Below are positions 27,485 to 36,922 of a DNA stretch of 64,000 nucleotides, piece by piece. The notes under the pieces are model-generated. The model had not been told where the DNA came from and did no database searches. It saw only the letters and a list, made by a program, of their open reading frames with translations. Each line of letters begins with the position of its first letter. Position 1 is the first letter of the stretch. Both the position numbers and the translations under genes were made by a program. Location: positions 53,453-117,452 of the forward strand of contig JABDCB010000002.1 of assembly GCA_013288325.1 (NCBI GenBank), written 5' to 3'. The stretch comes from Bacteroidota bacterium (GTDB lineage: Bacteria; Bacteroidota; Bacteroidia; Palsa-965).

Positions 27485-28419
27485 GTGAGATTCAGTTTTT
27501 TATCTACAAAATAGAGGGGGCGGTTCTTGGACTGGTCGAAAATTTTTCCGATGTAGATGCCAGCGATTCCTATGGACATCAGAATGAGTCCGGTAGAAAG
27601 AAGTACTAGCATAGCCAGGGAAGTATAACCTGCCAGGGCGCCGTTTGCAAAATAGTTAAATACAAGGTAACCGGCCAGCAGAATAGCCACCAGACAGATA
27701 AAAAATCCCAACGAAACAGAAATCCGAAGAAGTTTATCTGATTGGGAAGTAATTCCGTTTAAAGCATGTTTGATCAGTTTGGAAAACGTGTAAGAGCTTT
27801 TTCCCTCAGGCCTTTTGCGGTGCTCGATGATTACTTCGGTGTACGAAAAGCCCAGGACACGAAGAATCATAAGATAGTGGCGGTGTGTATCTTTGATCGA
27901 AAGAAAGGCGTCTACAACTTTTCGGGATAACATGGAAAAGGAGCCAACAGCACGGCTTGCTGCCTGATTTTCGGACAGATAATTAAAAATTCGAAAGAAA
28001 ATAGCAGCGGTCATGTTTTTAAAAAACGAATGTTCTCTCGTTTTCTTGATCGTGTAAACGATATCATAACCTTCCTGGATTTTCTTATATAGCTCCCTGA
28101 TATACTTCGGGTCATCCTGCAAATCGCAATCCATCACCACCACATAATTCCCCGAAGCTTCCTGCAACCCGGCTGTAATGGCAAAATGCTGTCCGAAATT
28201 CCGGCTCAGTTTAACACCTTTCACCAAGGGGTTACGCAAGCAATTTTCTTCTATTTTGCGCCAGCTGTTATCGGGACTTCCATCCTCAACGAGAATAATT
28301 TCATAGTTAGGGGTAATCTGTGATAGCTCGGCTTGAATCGCTTCTACCAATTTGTCGACAATTCCTTCTGCTCCGTATACAGGTGATACCACTGAAATTT
28401 CTACGGTAGAGTTGTTCAT
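27472..28419 (-). CDS. GT2 family (GtrB/DPM1-like) polyprenyl-phosphate glycosyltransferase
   Basis: 315 residues. The GT-A fold begins EISVVSPVYGAEGIVDKL. The nucleotide-binding DGSPDNS is at 46-52 and the metal-binding MDCDLQDDP at 96-104. Two membrane helices follow at about 233-256 and 266-290, then IYIGKIFDQSKNRPLY, a tail seen in GtrB/ArnC-type enzymes. Such enzymes move one sugar from a nucleotide to polyprenyl phosphate at the inner membrane for later surface-glycan decoration. It is the first gene of the seven-gene tight cluster, separated by 123 bases from the methyltransferase upstream. Confidence 0.9.
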   Translation of the reverse strand: MNNSTVEISVVSPVYGAEGIVDKLVEAIQAELSQITPNYEIILVEDGSPDNSWRKIEENCLRNPLVKGVKLSRNFGQHFAITAGLQEASGNYVVVMDCDLQDDPKYIRELYKKIQEGYDIVYTIKKTREHSFFKNMTAAIFFRIFNYLSENQAASRAVGSFSMLSRKVVDAFLSIKDTHRHYLMILRVLGFSYTEVIIEHRKRPEGKSSYTFSKLIKHALNGITSQSDKLLRISVSLGFFICLVAILLAGYLVFNYFANGALAGYTSLAMLVLLSTGLILMSIGIAGIYIGKIFDQSKNRPLYFVDKKLNLTWKK

Positions 28420-28542
28420 AAAGGAGCTTGCATGTGCTGGTGAATACGGCTTGTAAATATAGGTTTTTTTTTAAAGAAATGGCTTGCTAATGGGGTTGTA
28501 AATCGTTGCCAATATCAGAGATTATAGAAAAAAGAGGCGAGA

Positions 28543-29373
28543 TTATGGTTTGGTAGCGATAAAAAAGCAGCTCCCACCAAACGGAATGCGACGACCTTTT
28601 TGCAGCCGGGATCGTTCCTTGTCCCAGATTGCATCCATCATCCGGGTAAGAAGACCTTTGTCGTGCTGGTGGTCTTTTAATTGTTTATTCAGATCATGAT
28701 TTTTTGTTTTGATTCCCAACCAGCTTGGAATACAACGGGCAAATAAGATCGGCAAAGGCAAGATGGAAAAAAAATAGGTGGAATAGACCGGCTGAAACCC
28801 TGCATTTTTCAGAACACGCCGCATACTACGCAAGGTATAGCGACGAAAATGCCCGGCATAAACATCTTCAGAAGACCAAAGTAGTTTATAAGCGGGGACA
28901 GTGATGAAGACCAATCCGCCTGGCTTCAGGTAGCGATGAACCTCCTTCAGAAAACCCAGATCGTCCTGGATATGCTCGACCACATCAAAGAGGCCTACCG
29001 AACCGAGCGAAGATTCGCGAAAACCGGCTCCGTTGAGCGTTGAGCAGATTACCCAGGGGAGTCCACTCTTTTTTGCATTTTGGGTTCCACTTCCGGGTTC
29101 CACAAGTATGGCTTCAATGCCAGATTCCGTCAGACCTTTAGCTACAAAACCGTTACCTCCGCCAACGTCGAAAAAAACGTTGTCAGGACAATGATGTTTC
29201 ACAGCATCAATGATGATGTTATTTCTGTGCTTGAACCAAAAGCTATTCTTTTCAATCTGGAAACAATGGTCGTTCCCTTCAGAAGGATACGAAATGGATT
29301 CAGTACCCCCTTTGGGATAATAGATGCCGTCATCCTGCAATTTTATATTTGTCGCAATTGAATTAATGTCCAT
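28543..29373 (-). CDS. SAM-dependent class I methyltransferase
   Basis: 276 residues. Motif I is VFFDVGGGNGFVAKGL. The catalytic region has VGLFDVVEHIQDDLGFLKEV and LKPGGLVFITVPAYKLLWS, the COQ5/UbiE-like pattern. A hydrophobic segment (YFFSILPLPILFARC) follows. It is the first gene on the minus strand of the glycan region and may be its own transcript. The divergent membrane protein gene starts 138 bases upstream. Confidence 0.85.
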   Translation of the reverse strand: MDINSIATNIKLQDDGIYYPKGGTESISYPSEGNDHCFQIEKNSFWFKHRNNIIIDAVKHHCPDNVFFDVGGGNGFVAKGLTESGIEAILVEPGSGTQNAKKSGLPWVICSTLNGAGFRESSLGSVGLFDVVEHIQDDLGFLKEVHRYLKPGGLVFITVPAYKLLWSSEDVYAGHFRRYTLRSMRRVLKNAGFQPVYSTYFFSILPLPILFARCIPSWLGIKTKNHDLNKQLKDHQHDKGLLTRMMDAIWDKERSRLQKGRRIPFGGSCFFIATKP

Positions 29374-29511
29374 ATGCTTACCAGATTATGCGTTATGCAA
29401 ATGAACGAAATTTCACGAATTCTCTTCACTGGTTCAGCTCGGTTTTGTACCGGGAGGGCGAAACTAAAGGAATTTGGGAAAAAATGTAATTTTACAAAAA
29501 AATCAACCAAT

Positions 29512-30948
29512 ATGCTTCAAACACAGGAATCTGCAAGGGAAAAGTATATCTGGCGCATTTCTCTTTTCCTGCTCCTTATCCCCTTTTTTATCTGTTATTT
29601 ATATTTCGCATTCTGTAGCCGGTTCACCGCTGACGATTACAGCCTGATGGCACTTCACCGTCAGCTCGGTATCTTTCGGTTTCCGGTTTGGTTTTACATG
29701 AATCAGGAAGGATGCTTTTCCGGTTGGATTTATTCAACTTTCATGGTCAAATTTATGCTTTCCCTGAGTCGACCCCTGATCTATCTGATTCTCTTTTTCA
29801 TTTTTTCTGCCTGGTGTCAATATAGAGCTTTGCGACGCATTTTTTTGCATTACATTGGAGGATTCAGTGTTCAAACAGGAGTATATGTGGTAGCAATTAT
29901 CCTCGCATCATACTACCTGACAAGCTACGGCACCGCGGAAACTTTTTATTGGTGTGTCGGTAGTGGATATTTGGTGTATGGCAGCCTTTTTCTGTACGCC
30001 TTTAGTGTCTTTATAACGACAGATAACAGATGGCAACTTGGAATTTGTTACCTGGCCTTCTTTGTCTTTGGTATGTCGCGGCTAAATTTTATCAGTACGG
30101 CCGGCACGCTTTTAGGCTTTTTTATTTTGTATGAATTAATATGGAAGAAAACATGGAGCTGGAAATACGTTCTGGCATTGATTGTCCTTTGTGCCGGACT
30201 TGTAATTTACGTGGTTGCTCCGGGTAATTACATTCGTCGAGGAAGCTCCGATTTACCTTCATTCCAAATATTTTTCTCCAATATATCGCATGTATTCGCG
30301 CATTTTTTTCTTATTAAATTTAAATTGCGACCACTGTTGCAATACCTCTGCCTGGTTGCTCCGGCTTATTTCATTGGCAGCCATTACCGCGAAAGGATTA
30401 CGAAGATATACCCTCATGCACGTCGAATGATCCAGATGCAATTGTTATTTGGAGCTCTTTTGGGTGTCATCGTGCTGGTGAATTCGGCAGCCATGGCGGT
30501 TGCTGAATCCGGTATTGCACACGATCGCGTCAATTTGTTGGTTGATATAATGTTTGTGGTACTTCTTGTGAGTGCTTTCCTGCATGCGGGAGCTTATTGG
30601 CCCATTCCTTCGCGTTTTTTGTGGCTGGTTCCTGTATGTGGCATTCTTTCATCAGCTTTCTTTCTCATTCGATTGGAAACATACCGCGAATCTGCCCGGC
30701 AGAATGCGAAAGCGGATGATTTACGTATCGAGCAGATTAAACAGACTCTGGTCAACATGAAAACAACTCCGGTAGATACGCTATTCCTGGAGCCTTTGCC
30801 CACTTGCGGAATGCTTTATGATTGGGATTTGAAAAAACTGGATGGAAAATCTGGCTGGGGTGGCTTAAATAACGGTCTGATGCTATTTTTCCAAACTCCG
30901 TTTAAGATCGATAGCGGCTCTGTGAACCGGAACCATGGTCAGTATTAG
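29512..30948 (+). CDS. DUF6056-like polytopic membrane protein
   Basis: About 478 residues from the ATG at 29512, with around eleven membrane helices. Near the N terminus is RFTADDYSLMALHRQLGIF followed by NQEGCFSGWIYSTFMVKF. This has the acidic first-loop pattern of GT-C-like polytopic proteins of the DUF6056 type, some of which act as glycosyltransferases using polyprenyl-phosphate sugars. It faces away from the glycan cluster and could use its GT2 product. I prefer 29512; an earlier in-frame start would add 46 mostly basic residues before the first helix. Confidence 0.75.
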   Translation: MLQTQESAREKYIWRISLFLLLIPFFICYLYFAFCSRFTADDYSLMALHRQLGIFRFPVWFYMNQEGCFSGWIYSTFMVKFMLSLSRPLIYLILFFIFSAWCQYRALRRIFLHYIGGFSVQTGVYVVAIILASYYLTSYGTAETFYWCVGSGYLVYGSLFLYAFSVFITTDNRWQLGICYLAFFVFGMSRLNFISTAGTLLGFFILYELIWKKTWSWKYVLALIVLCAGLVIYVVAPGNYIRRGSSDLPSFQIFFSNISHVFAHFFLIKFKLRPLLQYLCLVAPAYFIGSHYRERITKIYPHARRMIQMQLLFGALLGVIVLVNSAAMAVAESGIAHDRVNLLVDIMFVVLLVSAFLHAGAYWPIPSRFLWLVPVCGILSSAFFLIRLETYRESARQNAKADDLRIEQIKQTLVNMKTTPVDTLFLEPLPTCGMLYDWDLKKLDGKSGWGGLNNGLMLFFQTPFKIDSGSVNRNHGQY

Positions 30949-31156
30949 GCACTTTCGCATGCCACCGATGTAGCTAACAGATCTGCCAAAGTTATTGGAT
31001 TTTCCAGACTGGAGTCCTCTTAATCCAACACAGTGAGAATTTTTGAATGAAATGGCCGGGATTCTGAAAAGTTCAATTTTGAATCGGGCTACTAACAGCT
31101 ATATTTTAAGTGCCAATTCGCTGGACTTCTTGAGTAAAAGGACCTTAATATTCATG

Positions 31157-31444
31157 CTATACAGATTTCTTAAACCATTTCTTAGCACTGAGTCTCCGAT
31201 GCGGGCAGCCTGGCCAGCAACAGGGTCTGCGCTTTCCTTCGAGAAGCTCTTCACCCAATCGTTTTATATGCCCTTTTCTTGTTTCTGCTTTTTTGACAAT
31301 TGTGGTCCAGCATATCCATTCGTTACGTGCCAGTGGAGTCAAATCGTTCCATTTTTCCAATACATCCGGATTGGAAACCAACGCTTTCCTTAAATCATCT
31401 GGCACTTCATGTACCACGCCTTGAGCGATTATTGGTTTAGACAT
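31157..31444 (-). CDS. YdeI/OmpD-associated family protein
   Basis: 95 residues. PDDLRKALVSNPDVLEKWNDL, the helix LARNEWICWTTIVKKAETR, and KRLGEELLEGKRRPCC match the YdeI/OmdA C-terminal domain found in many bacteria and linked in one case to bacteriocin protection. The usual upstream domain is absent, so it is a single-domain version. It stands alone next to a tRNA gene. The 30949-31156 gap before it holds no supported gene. Confidence 0.75.
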   Translation of the reverse strand: MSKPIIAQGVVHEVPDDLRKALVSNPDVLEKWNDLTPLARNEWICWTTIVKKAETRKGHIKRLGEELLEGKRRPCCWPGCPHRRLSAKKWFKKSV

Positions 31445-31538
31445 TGGAGTAGACTTTCAGAGTGGAAAAGGTAAGAATAAGGATTGAATTAGTGTGAAAG
31501 GAGATAAAGACAAGGAAGTGTGAGGGTGGGTGTGGAAG

Positions 31539-31592
31539 AAAAAACAGAGCGAATGCTTTTTCGCACTCGCTCTTCGTTCTCGCTCTGTTTTT
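31539..31592 (-). terminator. Terminator of the tRNA gene
   Basis: Read on the minus strand, a perfect 13-base stem AAAAACAGAGCGA / TCGCTCTGTTTTT ends in a T-run three bases after the tRNA 3' end. This is a strong intrinsic terminator for the minus-strand tRNA transcript. Confidence 0.85.
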
Positions 31593-31595
31593 GGG

Positions 31596-31669
31596 TGGGC
31601 CCACTTGGGATCGAACCAAGCACCCACAGATTATGAGTCTGTTGCTCTAACCGACTGAGCTATAGGCCC
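31596..31669 (-). tRNA. tRNA with CAT anticodon (Met, or Ile2 after lysidine modification)
   Basis: On the minus strand a full 74-base cloverleaf: acceptor GGGCCTA/TGGGCCC (one G-U), D stem GAGC, anticodon loop CTCATAA between ACAGA and TCTGT (anticodon CAT), T arm CTTGG-TTCGATC-CCAAG, and discriminator A. The acceptor starts with a paired G, so it is not initiator tRNA-fMet. Elongator Met is most likely. CCA is not encoded; it would be added after transcription. Confidence 0.95.
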
Positions 31670-32079
31670 TATTATTTAAGGAATGCAAAAATAGACAATC
31701 AGCGTTAATCTGCAAACGACTTCTTTTAAAGAGCTTAAATATCTTCCTTGTAATTCATTATCAGGGAGATATGTGGACGGCTGTGAGATTGACAGGAATA
31801 CATCATGTAAAACGGCCTGCTCAGACATACCCTCATCCAATCCCTATCCTTACCTTTTGGATTCTGAAAGTGTAGAGTTTTGTAAAGACCGGCCGAATTC
31901 AGTTATCACAAACCTGACAATAGTCCTTTTAAACCAGATCCTGCACACGGAAATTTAACTCCCATTGTAAAGACGCTGGTTATTGGGAAAGTGGAATATT
32001 CTTTGGTAAAGGTGGAGTGAGCCAGCATGGCTATCGCCTCTCACTTTAAAAGAAGATAAGATTATGGAGAATATTAACC
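31670..32079. other. Intergenic region, no supported gene
   Basis: Holds the minus-strand promoter area of the tRNA. An open frame at 31773-31958 has no signal, domain or promoter and is poor in typical codon use. I see no RNA gene or repeat. Confidence 0.5.
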
Positions 32080-32814
32080 TTAACGATGACGCCCTCCGCC
32101 ACCTCCTCCATGAGGTGTTGACATCCTACTCGGTTGTTGTCTGCTTGGGGCAGACCGGGCTGGAAAAGAAGGGCGACCATTATTCACCGAAGCCCGTTTA
32201 TTCACATCCCTGCTCGCTGCTCTTTCGTGGTTCTGCTGAGTTCTGGTAGGGGTTGCATGTCTCTCTGCGGCAGCTGCCTGGTGCGCTGATGATGGTTGCG
32301 AACTAGTACCTCTGGGTCCGTTATAGCTGGCTCCTCCAGGTTTTCGACTGTTAACCATACTTCTATCTTCATAGGTATTGTGAACAGTACGCCGGTTGAT
32401 ATTACTCACTGCCGTATTGTATCGGAAATGTCCTCCCTCCCATCGCCCACCGTAATATCCATCTCCGTCATATCCATGACCGTAATGAACACCACCATAA
32501 TAACCTACATGATTTCCCCAGTAACCTCCATGCCAGCGGTAAAAACCTCCTTCATAACCCCAGTATCCTGGAGTCCACAAAAAACCTACTTCAGCCGGCA
32601 GCAGCCATGCTCCTGGAATCCAGTAATACCCTGCAGCCCCATAACCCCAGTAACCTGGTGTCCACAGATAGCCGTCAACAGGACACGGAGGCTGTTCGTA
32701 TTCGGGTATCGGAGGAGGTGCGATTTGAACATCTACAACCACCTGTGCAAAACCATCGGGCTTGCCGCTTAAGACAAAAACTAAAATAAAGATTAGCGCT
32801 GCAATTTTTTTCAT
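32080..32814 (-). CDS. YXWGXW-repeat exported protein
   Basis: 244 residues with signal peptide ending SGKPDGFAQ. The first half has aromatic-glycine repeats of YXWGXW type (LWTPGYWGYGAAGYYWIPGAW, read as WTPGYWGYG, YYWIPGAWL, WTPGYWGYEG, FYRWHGGYWG). The second half is Arg/Ser/Gln/Pro-rich and disordered (SRKPGGASYNGPRG, RQQPSRMSTP), ending in GGGGGGRHR. Such proteins occur across Bacteroidota and Proteobacteria; their function is unknown and they may bind cell-wall or surface partners. It lies 15 bases downstream of the coiled-coil lipoprotein gene, so the two are probably one operon. Confidence 0.85.
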   Translation of the reverse strand: MKKIAALIFILVFVLSGKPDGFAQVVVDVQIAPPPIPEYEQPPCPVDGYLWTPGYWGYGAAGYYWIPGAWLLPAEVGFLWTPGYWGYEGGFYRWHGGYWGNHVGYYGGVHYGHGYDGDGYYGGRWEGGHFRYNTAVSNINRRTVHNTYEDRSMVNSRKPGGASYNGPRGTSSQPSSAHQAAAAERHATPTRTQQNHERAASRDVNKRASVNNGRPSFPARSAPSRQQPSRMSTPHGGGGGGRHR

Positions 32815-32829
32815 GATCTGCTCTATTTA

Positions 32830-33711
32830 TTATTCAACGGTTACAATAACCAGGTATTTCGAATCCTTCCAGAAATGGTCTGTGTCGAGGATGGTGAGTG
32901 CGGTTACCCGTCCTTTATCATCATGCTCAAAGCGATAGGAATCGGAAGGATGCGTAGATACAAGCTTCGCACTTTTGCAGTTTACATCCAGCGACTTGGT
33001 CTGGCTAATGTCCACCTTCGTAAAATAGTCGGCATTGAAATCCTTTTTAAGTTCCTGCTCTTTCCCCATGCCCAGGAAACCACCTTCCTTATTCAGGACA
33101 TTATGAGCTTTCAGGGTTTTGTAAGTACCGATAGCATAAAAGGCAGTATTCAATTTGGATTCCTGATCTGAAATAACTTTCGACTGGCTTGCGTTATGGA
33201 CACCTAAAGAATCTATTTCCGTAAAAAGAGATTCGACCTCTAAATTCAACCGGCCCAGTTGCTCCCGTAATCCATCCAGCTCACTTTGTTTCTCAGCCAG
33301 CTGTATGTTTAAACTCTCCACCAGTTTATTGAGGGAAGCTATTTTATTTCCTGAAGCTGAAATCCGGGCATTCAAAACAGAAATCTTTTTCATATTATCC
33401 GACATCATGGAATTGATGGCCTTGATATCTTCATTGATCCTCTCTTTGGAACCCGATTTGCCTTCCAACCCTCCGGTCGAATTCAGAACAATGGCCGATT
33501 GCATTTCCCGAATGGAAGCCAGGTTATTTTCAATATCTGTAAATGATTCCACATAGTGGTCGATCGTTGTATCTCTGATCACCAGTTCCTGGGTCAGGGA
33601 ATCTTTTTGAAGCTGGAGTTTTTTCACTTCCTCTTTGTTGCCATTGCAGGAAGTCATCAGAACACCTGTTGCAAGAAACAACACGGTGTACTTATATAAA
33701 TAGTTTATCAT
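32830..33711 (-). CDS. Coiled-coil exported lipoprotein (Cbp1-like)
   Basis: About 293 residues. The signal segment ends in VLMTSCNGNKEE, with a lipid Cys near residue 22. Nearly all of residues 25-190 is a heptad-rich coiled coil (KLQLQKDSLTQELVIRD, NIQLAEKQSELDGLREQLG, NLEVESLFTEIDSL). The C-terminal domain (FGAIGTYKTLKAHNVL is read as FYAIGTYKTLKAHNVL, then KEQELKKDFNADYFTKVDI and DSYRFEHDDKGRV) is the segment shared with Bacteroidota Cbp1-type adhesins. It is likely anchored in the outer membrane. I start at 33711; an upstream Met three bases of Lys codons earlier is possible. Confidence 0.75.
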   Translation of the reverse strand: MINYLYKYTVLFLATGVLMTSCNGNKEEVKKLQLQKDSLTQELVIRDTTIDHYVESFTDIENNLASIREMQSAIVLNSTGGLEGKSGSKERINEDIKAINSMMSDNMKKISVLNARISASGNKIASLNKLVESLNIQLAEKQSELDGLREQLGRLNLEVESLFTEIDSLGVHNASQSKVISDQESKLNTAFYAIGTYKTLKAHNVLNKEGGFLGMGKEQELKKDFNADYFTKVDISQTKSLDVNCKSAKLVSTHPSDSYRFEHDDKGRVTALTILDTDHFWKDSKYLVIVTVE

Positions 33712-33729
33712 TTTCTTTTTTTTGAACAT

Positions 33730-34097
33730 TTCACATAAAATGTATCCTTTGCTATCCGGATTCTTTCACAAAGGTATAGGAAACTTTGAATGCTTATTCC
33801 TTTCAAGTGATTAATAATTTTAGTTTTTGGAAAACTATATAAATGTGTAACGATTAGCGTGTAAAGTGTAAGAAACTTTAACTATTTGATCTCAAGGAAC
33901 GCTATATAATTTGCCTTTCCTGTTAGCTTTTCCGGAGATTATTTATTATTCTCACTCTGGAATACAGTGATTCCGTTATATTTACCTTCAGAAAGGTCGG
34001 TTATAAAAGAGGATTAGGTTCTCATTTTAAATCGTCACTGTTCTGAAATCCTTTGGAATCATAAACCAGGAAACTAATTCTCCTTTAACAAAATCCG
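33730..34097. other. Intergenic region between divergent genes
   Basis: About 370 AT-rich bases between the minus-strand lipoprotein and the plus-strand peptidase. I see no ORF, RNA gene or repeat. Promoters for both genes should lie here, but no full TTTG-N19-TAnnTTTG match stood out. Confidence 0.4.
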
Positions 34098-35888
34098 ATG
34101 AAGGCCCTCTACACCATTATTCTATTCTCCTGTTTCACGCTAGCCGGTTGTTCTGATACTACAAAGACTCTAAAAGTTAAACCGAACAAAGCATTACATG
34201 ACTTATTCGACCGGTACTACCAGGAGCGTCTGAAACTTTTTCCTCTGGAAGCAACCTCCATCGGTGACCCGCGGTACAATAATCTGCTTCCGAATGATGA
34301 GTCGGCTGAGGTTCTCTCAGAAGAACATAATTTCTTCACCAAATATTTAACGGAGTCAAAAGGGTTCAAACCGGAAGAACTTACGTTAGAAGATAAAATA
34401 TCGTTTTTGATTTTCCAGGATATCCTGAAGACTGCCCTGGATGGGGAGCAGTATCATTACGAGATGATGCCGTTTAACCAGATGAGTTCACTGCCTCTCT
34501 CCATGGGTCAGATGGGAAGCGGAAAAGGGAGCCAGCCTTTTGAAAATGTAAAAGATTACGAAAACTGGCTACAGCGGATAGATGCATTTGCAGTATGGAC
34601 CGACAGCGCCATTGCTAATTGCAGGAAAGGAATGAAGGCTGGAATAGTTATGCCTAAGAAGCTGGTTCTTAAAATGATTCCCCAGATGGAAAGTCTTACT
34701 CACAATGATACAGCAACACTGATCTTCTATGGGCCCCTTAAACAATTTCCTGCCTCTTTTTCTGCGAATGATAAAAAGCGATTGACGCAGCTATATGTGA
34801 CTGCCATTACAGAAAAGCTCATCCCCTCCTATAAAAAACTGGCCGTTTTCTTCAGCGGCGATTATCTCCTTGCTTCCCGATCTACCGATGGAATTAATGC
34901 CCTGCCGAACGGAAAGGCTATGTACAACTATGCGATTTATGTCTCAACAACCTGCCATAAAACACCGGATGAGATTTATCAAAATGGTTTATCGGAAGTA
35001 GCACGCATTACTACAGAGATGGAAAAGGTAAAAGAGAAAATCGGCTTTAAAGGTACGCTGAAAGAACTTTTCGCTTTTATGCAGACTGACAAACAGTTTA
35101 TGCCCTTCAAAACCGAAAAGGAAGTTATAGAGAGTAATAAGGCTATTCAGAATAAAATCACTCCTCATCTCAAAACGCTTTTCAGTGTGGTTCCCAAAAC
35201 ACCTTTTGAAATAAGGGCCGTGGAAGCTTTCCGGGCTTCAGCTGCTTCCCCCTCTTATCAGCAAGGTTCAGCCGATGGCTCGCGGCCAGGAATTTATTAT
35301 ATCCCCATTGTTGATCCAACAAAGATCAATGTAACCAGCTGCACAAACGAATCTACCTTTTTGCACGAAGCCATACCGGGGCACCATTACCAGATCTCCC
35401 TCTCTCAGGAAGATACTACACTTCCAACCTTCAGGCGATTTTCAGAATATTCAGCATTTGAAGAAGGCTGGGCTCTGTATTCCGAATCACTCGGCGAACA
35501 ACTAGGATGCTATACCGATCCTTATCAAAGGATGGGCGCTTATGGTGATGAAGTGCTCAGAGCAATCCGTCTCGTGGTGGATGTAGGTATTCATACTGGA
35601 AAAATGACCAGGGAAGAAGCGATAGCTTATATGATGGAACATGAAGCCATTACACAAGAAAATGCGGTTGCTGAAATTGAACGGTATATGGCATGGCCCG
35701 GACAAGCACTGGCTTACAAAACAGGTGAGCTCAAAATAAAAGAACTCAGGGATAAATACATGAACCAATTAGGCCCGAAATTCAGTTTGCGTGATTTTCA
35801 TGATGCACTCCTGAAAGGAAGTGCTATGCCTTTAAGCGTTTTAGATCTGTATATGGATGCCTGGGCCAAAGCATCCGCAGGAACTTGA
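34098..35888 (+). CDS. DUF885 family zinc metallopeptidase-like lipoprotein
   Basis: 596 residues. The lipobox CFTLAGCSDTTK places the lipid Cys near residue 18. The DUF885 zinc motif HEAIPGHHYQ (HExxPGHH) is followed by FEEGWALYSESLGEQLG, whose Glu would be the third ligand. The domain start DLFDRYYQERLKLFPLEATS and the later AYGDEVLRAIRLVVDVGIHT with AEIERYMAWPGQALAYKTGE are also typical. These proteins are related to carboxypeptidases. It is probably a periplasmic or surface peptidase. Confidence 0.9.
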   Translation: MKALYTIILFSCFTLAGCSDTTKTLKVKPNKALHDLFDRYYQERLKLFPLEATSIGDPRYNNLLPNDESAEVLSEEHNFFTKYLTESKGFKPEELTLEDKISFLIFQDILKTALDGEQYHYEMMPFNQMSSLPLSMGQMGSGKGSQPFENVKDYENWLQRIDAFAVWTDSAIANCRKGMKAGIVMPKKLVLKMIPQMESLTHNDTATLIFYGPLKQFPASFSANDKKRLTQLYVTAITEKLIPSYKKLAVFFSGDYLLASRSTDGINALPNGKAMYNYAIYVSTTCHKTPDEIYQNGLSEVARITTEMEKVKEKIGFKGTLKELFAFMQTDKQFMPFKTEKEVIESNKAIQNKITPHLKTLFSVVPKTPFEIRAVEAFRASAASPSYQQGSADGSRPGIYYIPIVDPTKINVTSCTNESTFLHEAIPGHHYQISLSQEDTTLPTFRRFSEYSAFEEGWALYSESLGEQLGCYTDPYQRMGAYGDEVLRAIRLVVDVGIHTGKMTREEAIAYMMEHEAITQENAVAEIERYMAWPGQALAYKTGELKIKELRDKYMNQLGPKFSLRDFHDALLKGSAMPLSVLDLYMDAWAKASAGT

Positions 35889-36386
35889 TTATTGATTTCC
35901 CCTGGATTAATACGGCAGAGCTCAGCTCCGGTTTTCCGGATTTATTTGATTAACTCTGCCCACCCAATCCATTGTCTGGAATTCATGAAATTGGTAGTGG
36001 TCGAATTTGCACCTTGTCATATCTTTTATGTATACTATATAAGGTATCTCACATATAAGATATCACAAACCGGATCCTTAGTCCGCGAGGCGTCAAAATA
36101 GCCAAATAATCAGTCAATCCTACCGTCCACTCAGTCAAAACGATCTTTTGCTCAATCTAATCTGCGACACATTGTTTCAATAGTATATTTACCTCCCGGA
36201 AATGTTCATATATATGTTTCCTTATATGTATCATGTATGTCAGGAGTCAATTAACTAAATTTCATTTATATATATCATATATACTATACGATACAAATTT
36301 TTGTTTAAAAAACTATATTTGTTAATACCAGTGAAGGTTGCATGCTATACATGATTGGGTTGGATTGTTGCATTGATTTTGTAGTG
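35889..36386. other. AT-rich intergenic region, no supported gene
   Basis: About 500 bases with clustered TATATG/CATATA and GTATACTATA-like words at 36024-36064 and 36210-36300, for example several TATATCATATATACTATA-type stretches. The one open frame, at 35892-36101, shows no signal or domain. It may hold AT-rich regulatory or curved DNA. I see no gene. Confidence 0.4.
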
Positions 36387-36824
36387 TCAGAGGAGCTTTA
36401 AGTAATTGGTTTGCTTTCCTTTATGCTTACAGATCAAAATAAATTTATTTATTCCATAAAACTGGCATCGGACAGCAAAGATGCCCGGCTCCTTAAACTG
36501 CCCTAAGTATTTATATACAAGGTTTAATGACTCATCGGTTTGACTCATAGTATCCCGAAAGACAGTATTCCGGGGAATGGTAGGTATAATAAGCTGAGGC
36601 CCTCTTTTTGAAATGGAAGTGGTATCGGCAGAAAAACTGTTTCGGTAATGGGATGCAACCGAATCATACGTTTGGGATGAAATAACAGTTATAAGACAGG
36701 TGGAATCTGCTTTTTGTTTTACAGATGGAGTCTTGGCGGATTTGACATCTTCGGTTTGATCTCCGGAACATCCGAAGAATAGGGTAAGCATCAAAGCGGC
36801 AAGTGCTGAGGATATGTTTTTCAT
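36387..36824 (-). CDS. Hypothetical lipoprotein (145 aa)
   Basis: A signal segment ending in LTLFFGCSGDQTED gives a lipid Cys near residue 19. The mature part is Ser/Thr/Lys-rich at first and then forms strands; it has two further Cys (CLITVIS, RCQFYG). No family is recognised. It is divergent from a Crp/Fnr gene with about 100 bases between starts. Confidence 0.55.
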   Translation of the reverse strand: MKNISSALAALMLTLFFGCSGDQTEDVKSAKTPSVKQKADSTCLITVISSQTYDSVASHYRNSFSADTTSISKRGPQLIIPTIPRNTVFRDTMSQTDESLNLVYKYLGQFKEPGIFAVRCQFYGINKFILICKHKGKQTNYLKLL

Positions 36825-36885
36825 CTTGGATGATAGGAAACCGAAAGGTAAGCGAATTAGAGGAAAAAAATACTTTTTATCTGCC

Positions 36886-36893
36886 TACCTTTG
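36886..36893 (+). promoter_or_regulatory. -7 box TACCTTTG for the Crp/Fnr gene
   Basis: Exact TAnnTTTG. The start point would be near 36900, giving a leader of about 23 bases before the ATG at 36923. This supports 36923 over an in-frame ATG at 36803, which lies upstream of the box. Confidence 0.5.
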
Positions 36894-36922
36894 CCTATAT
36901 CATCTACCTGATAACTTATCGC

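Noticed and set aside
31596-31669. tRNA gene as a phage or island attachment site
   Set aside because: No integrase gene and no direct repeat of the tRNA 3' end is visible in the window.
31773-31958. 61-codon open frame near the tRNA
   Set aside because: No promoter, domain or plausible codon use.
35892-36101. 69-codon open frame after the DUF885 gene
   Set aside because: No signal, promoter or domain; it lies in AT-rich intergenic DNA.
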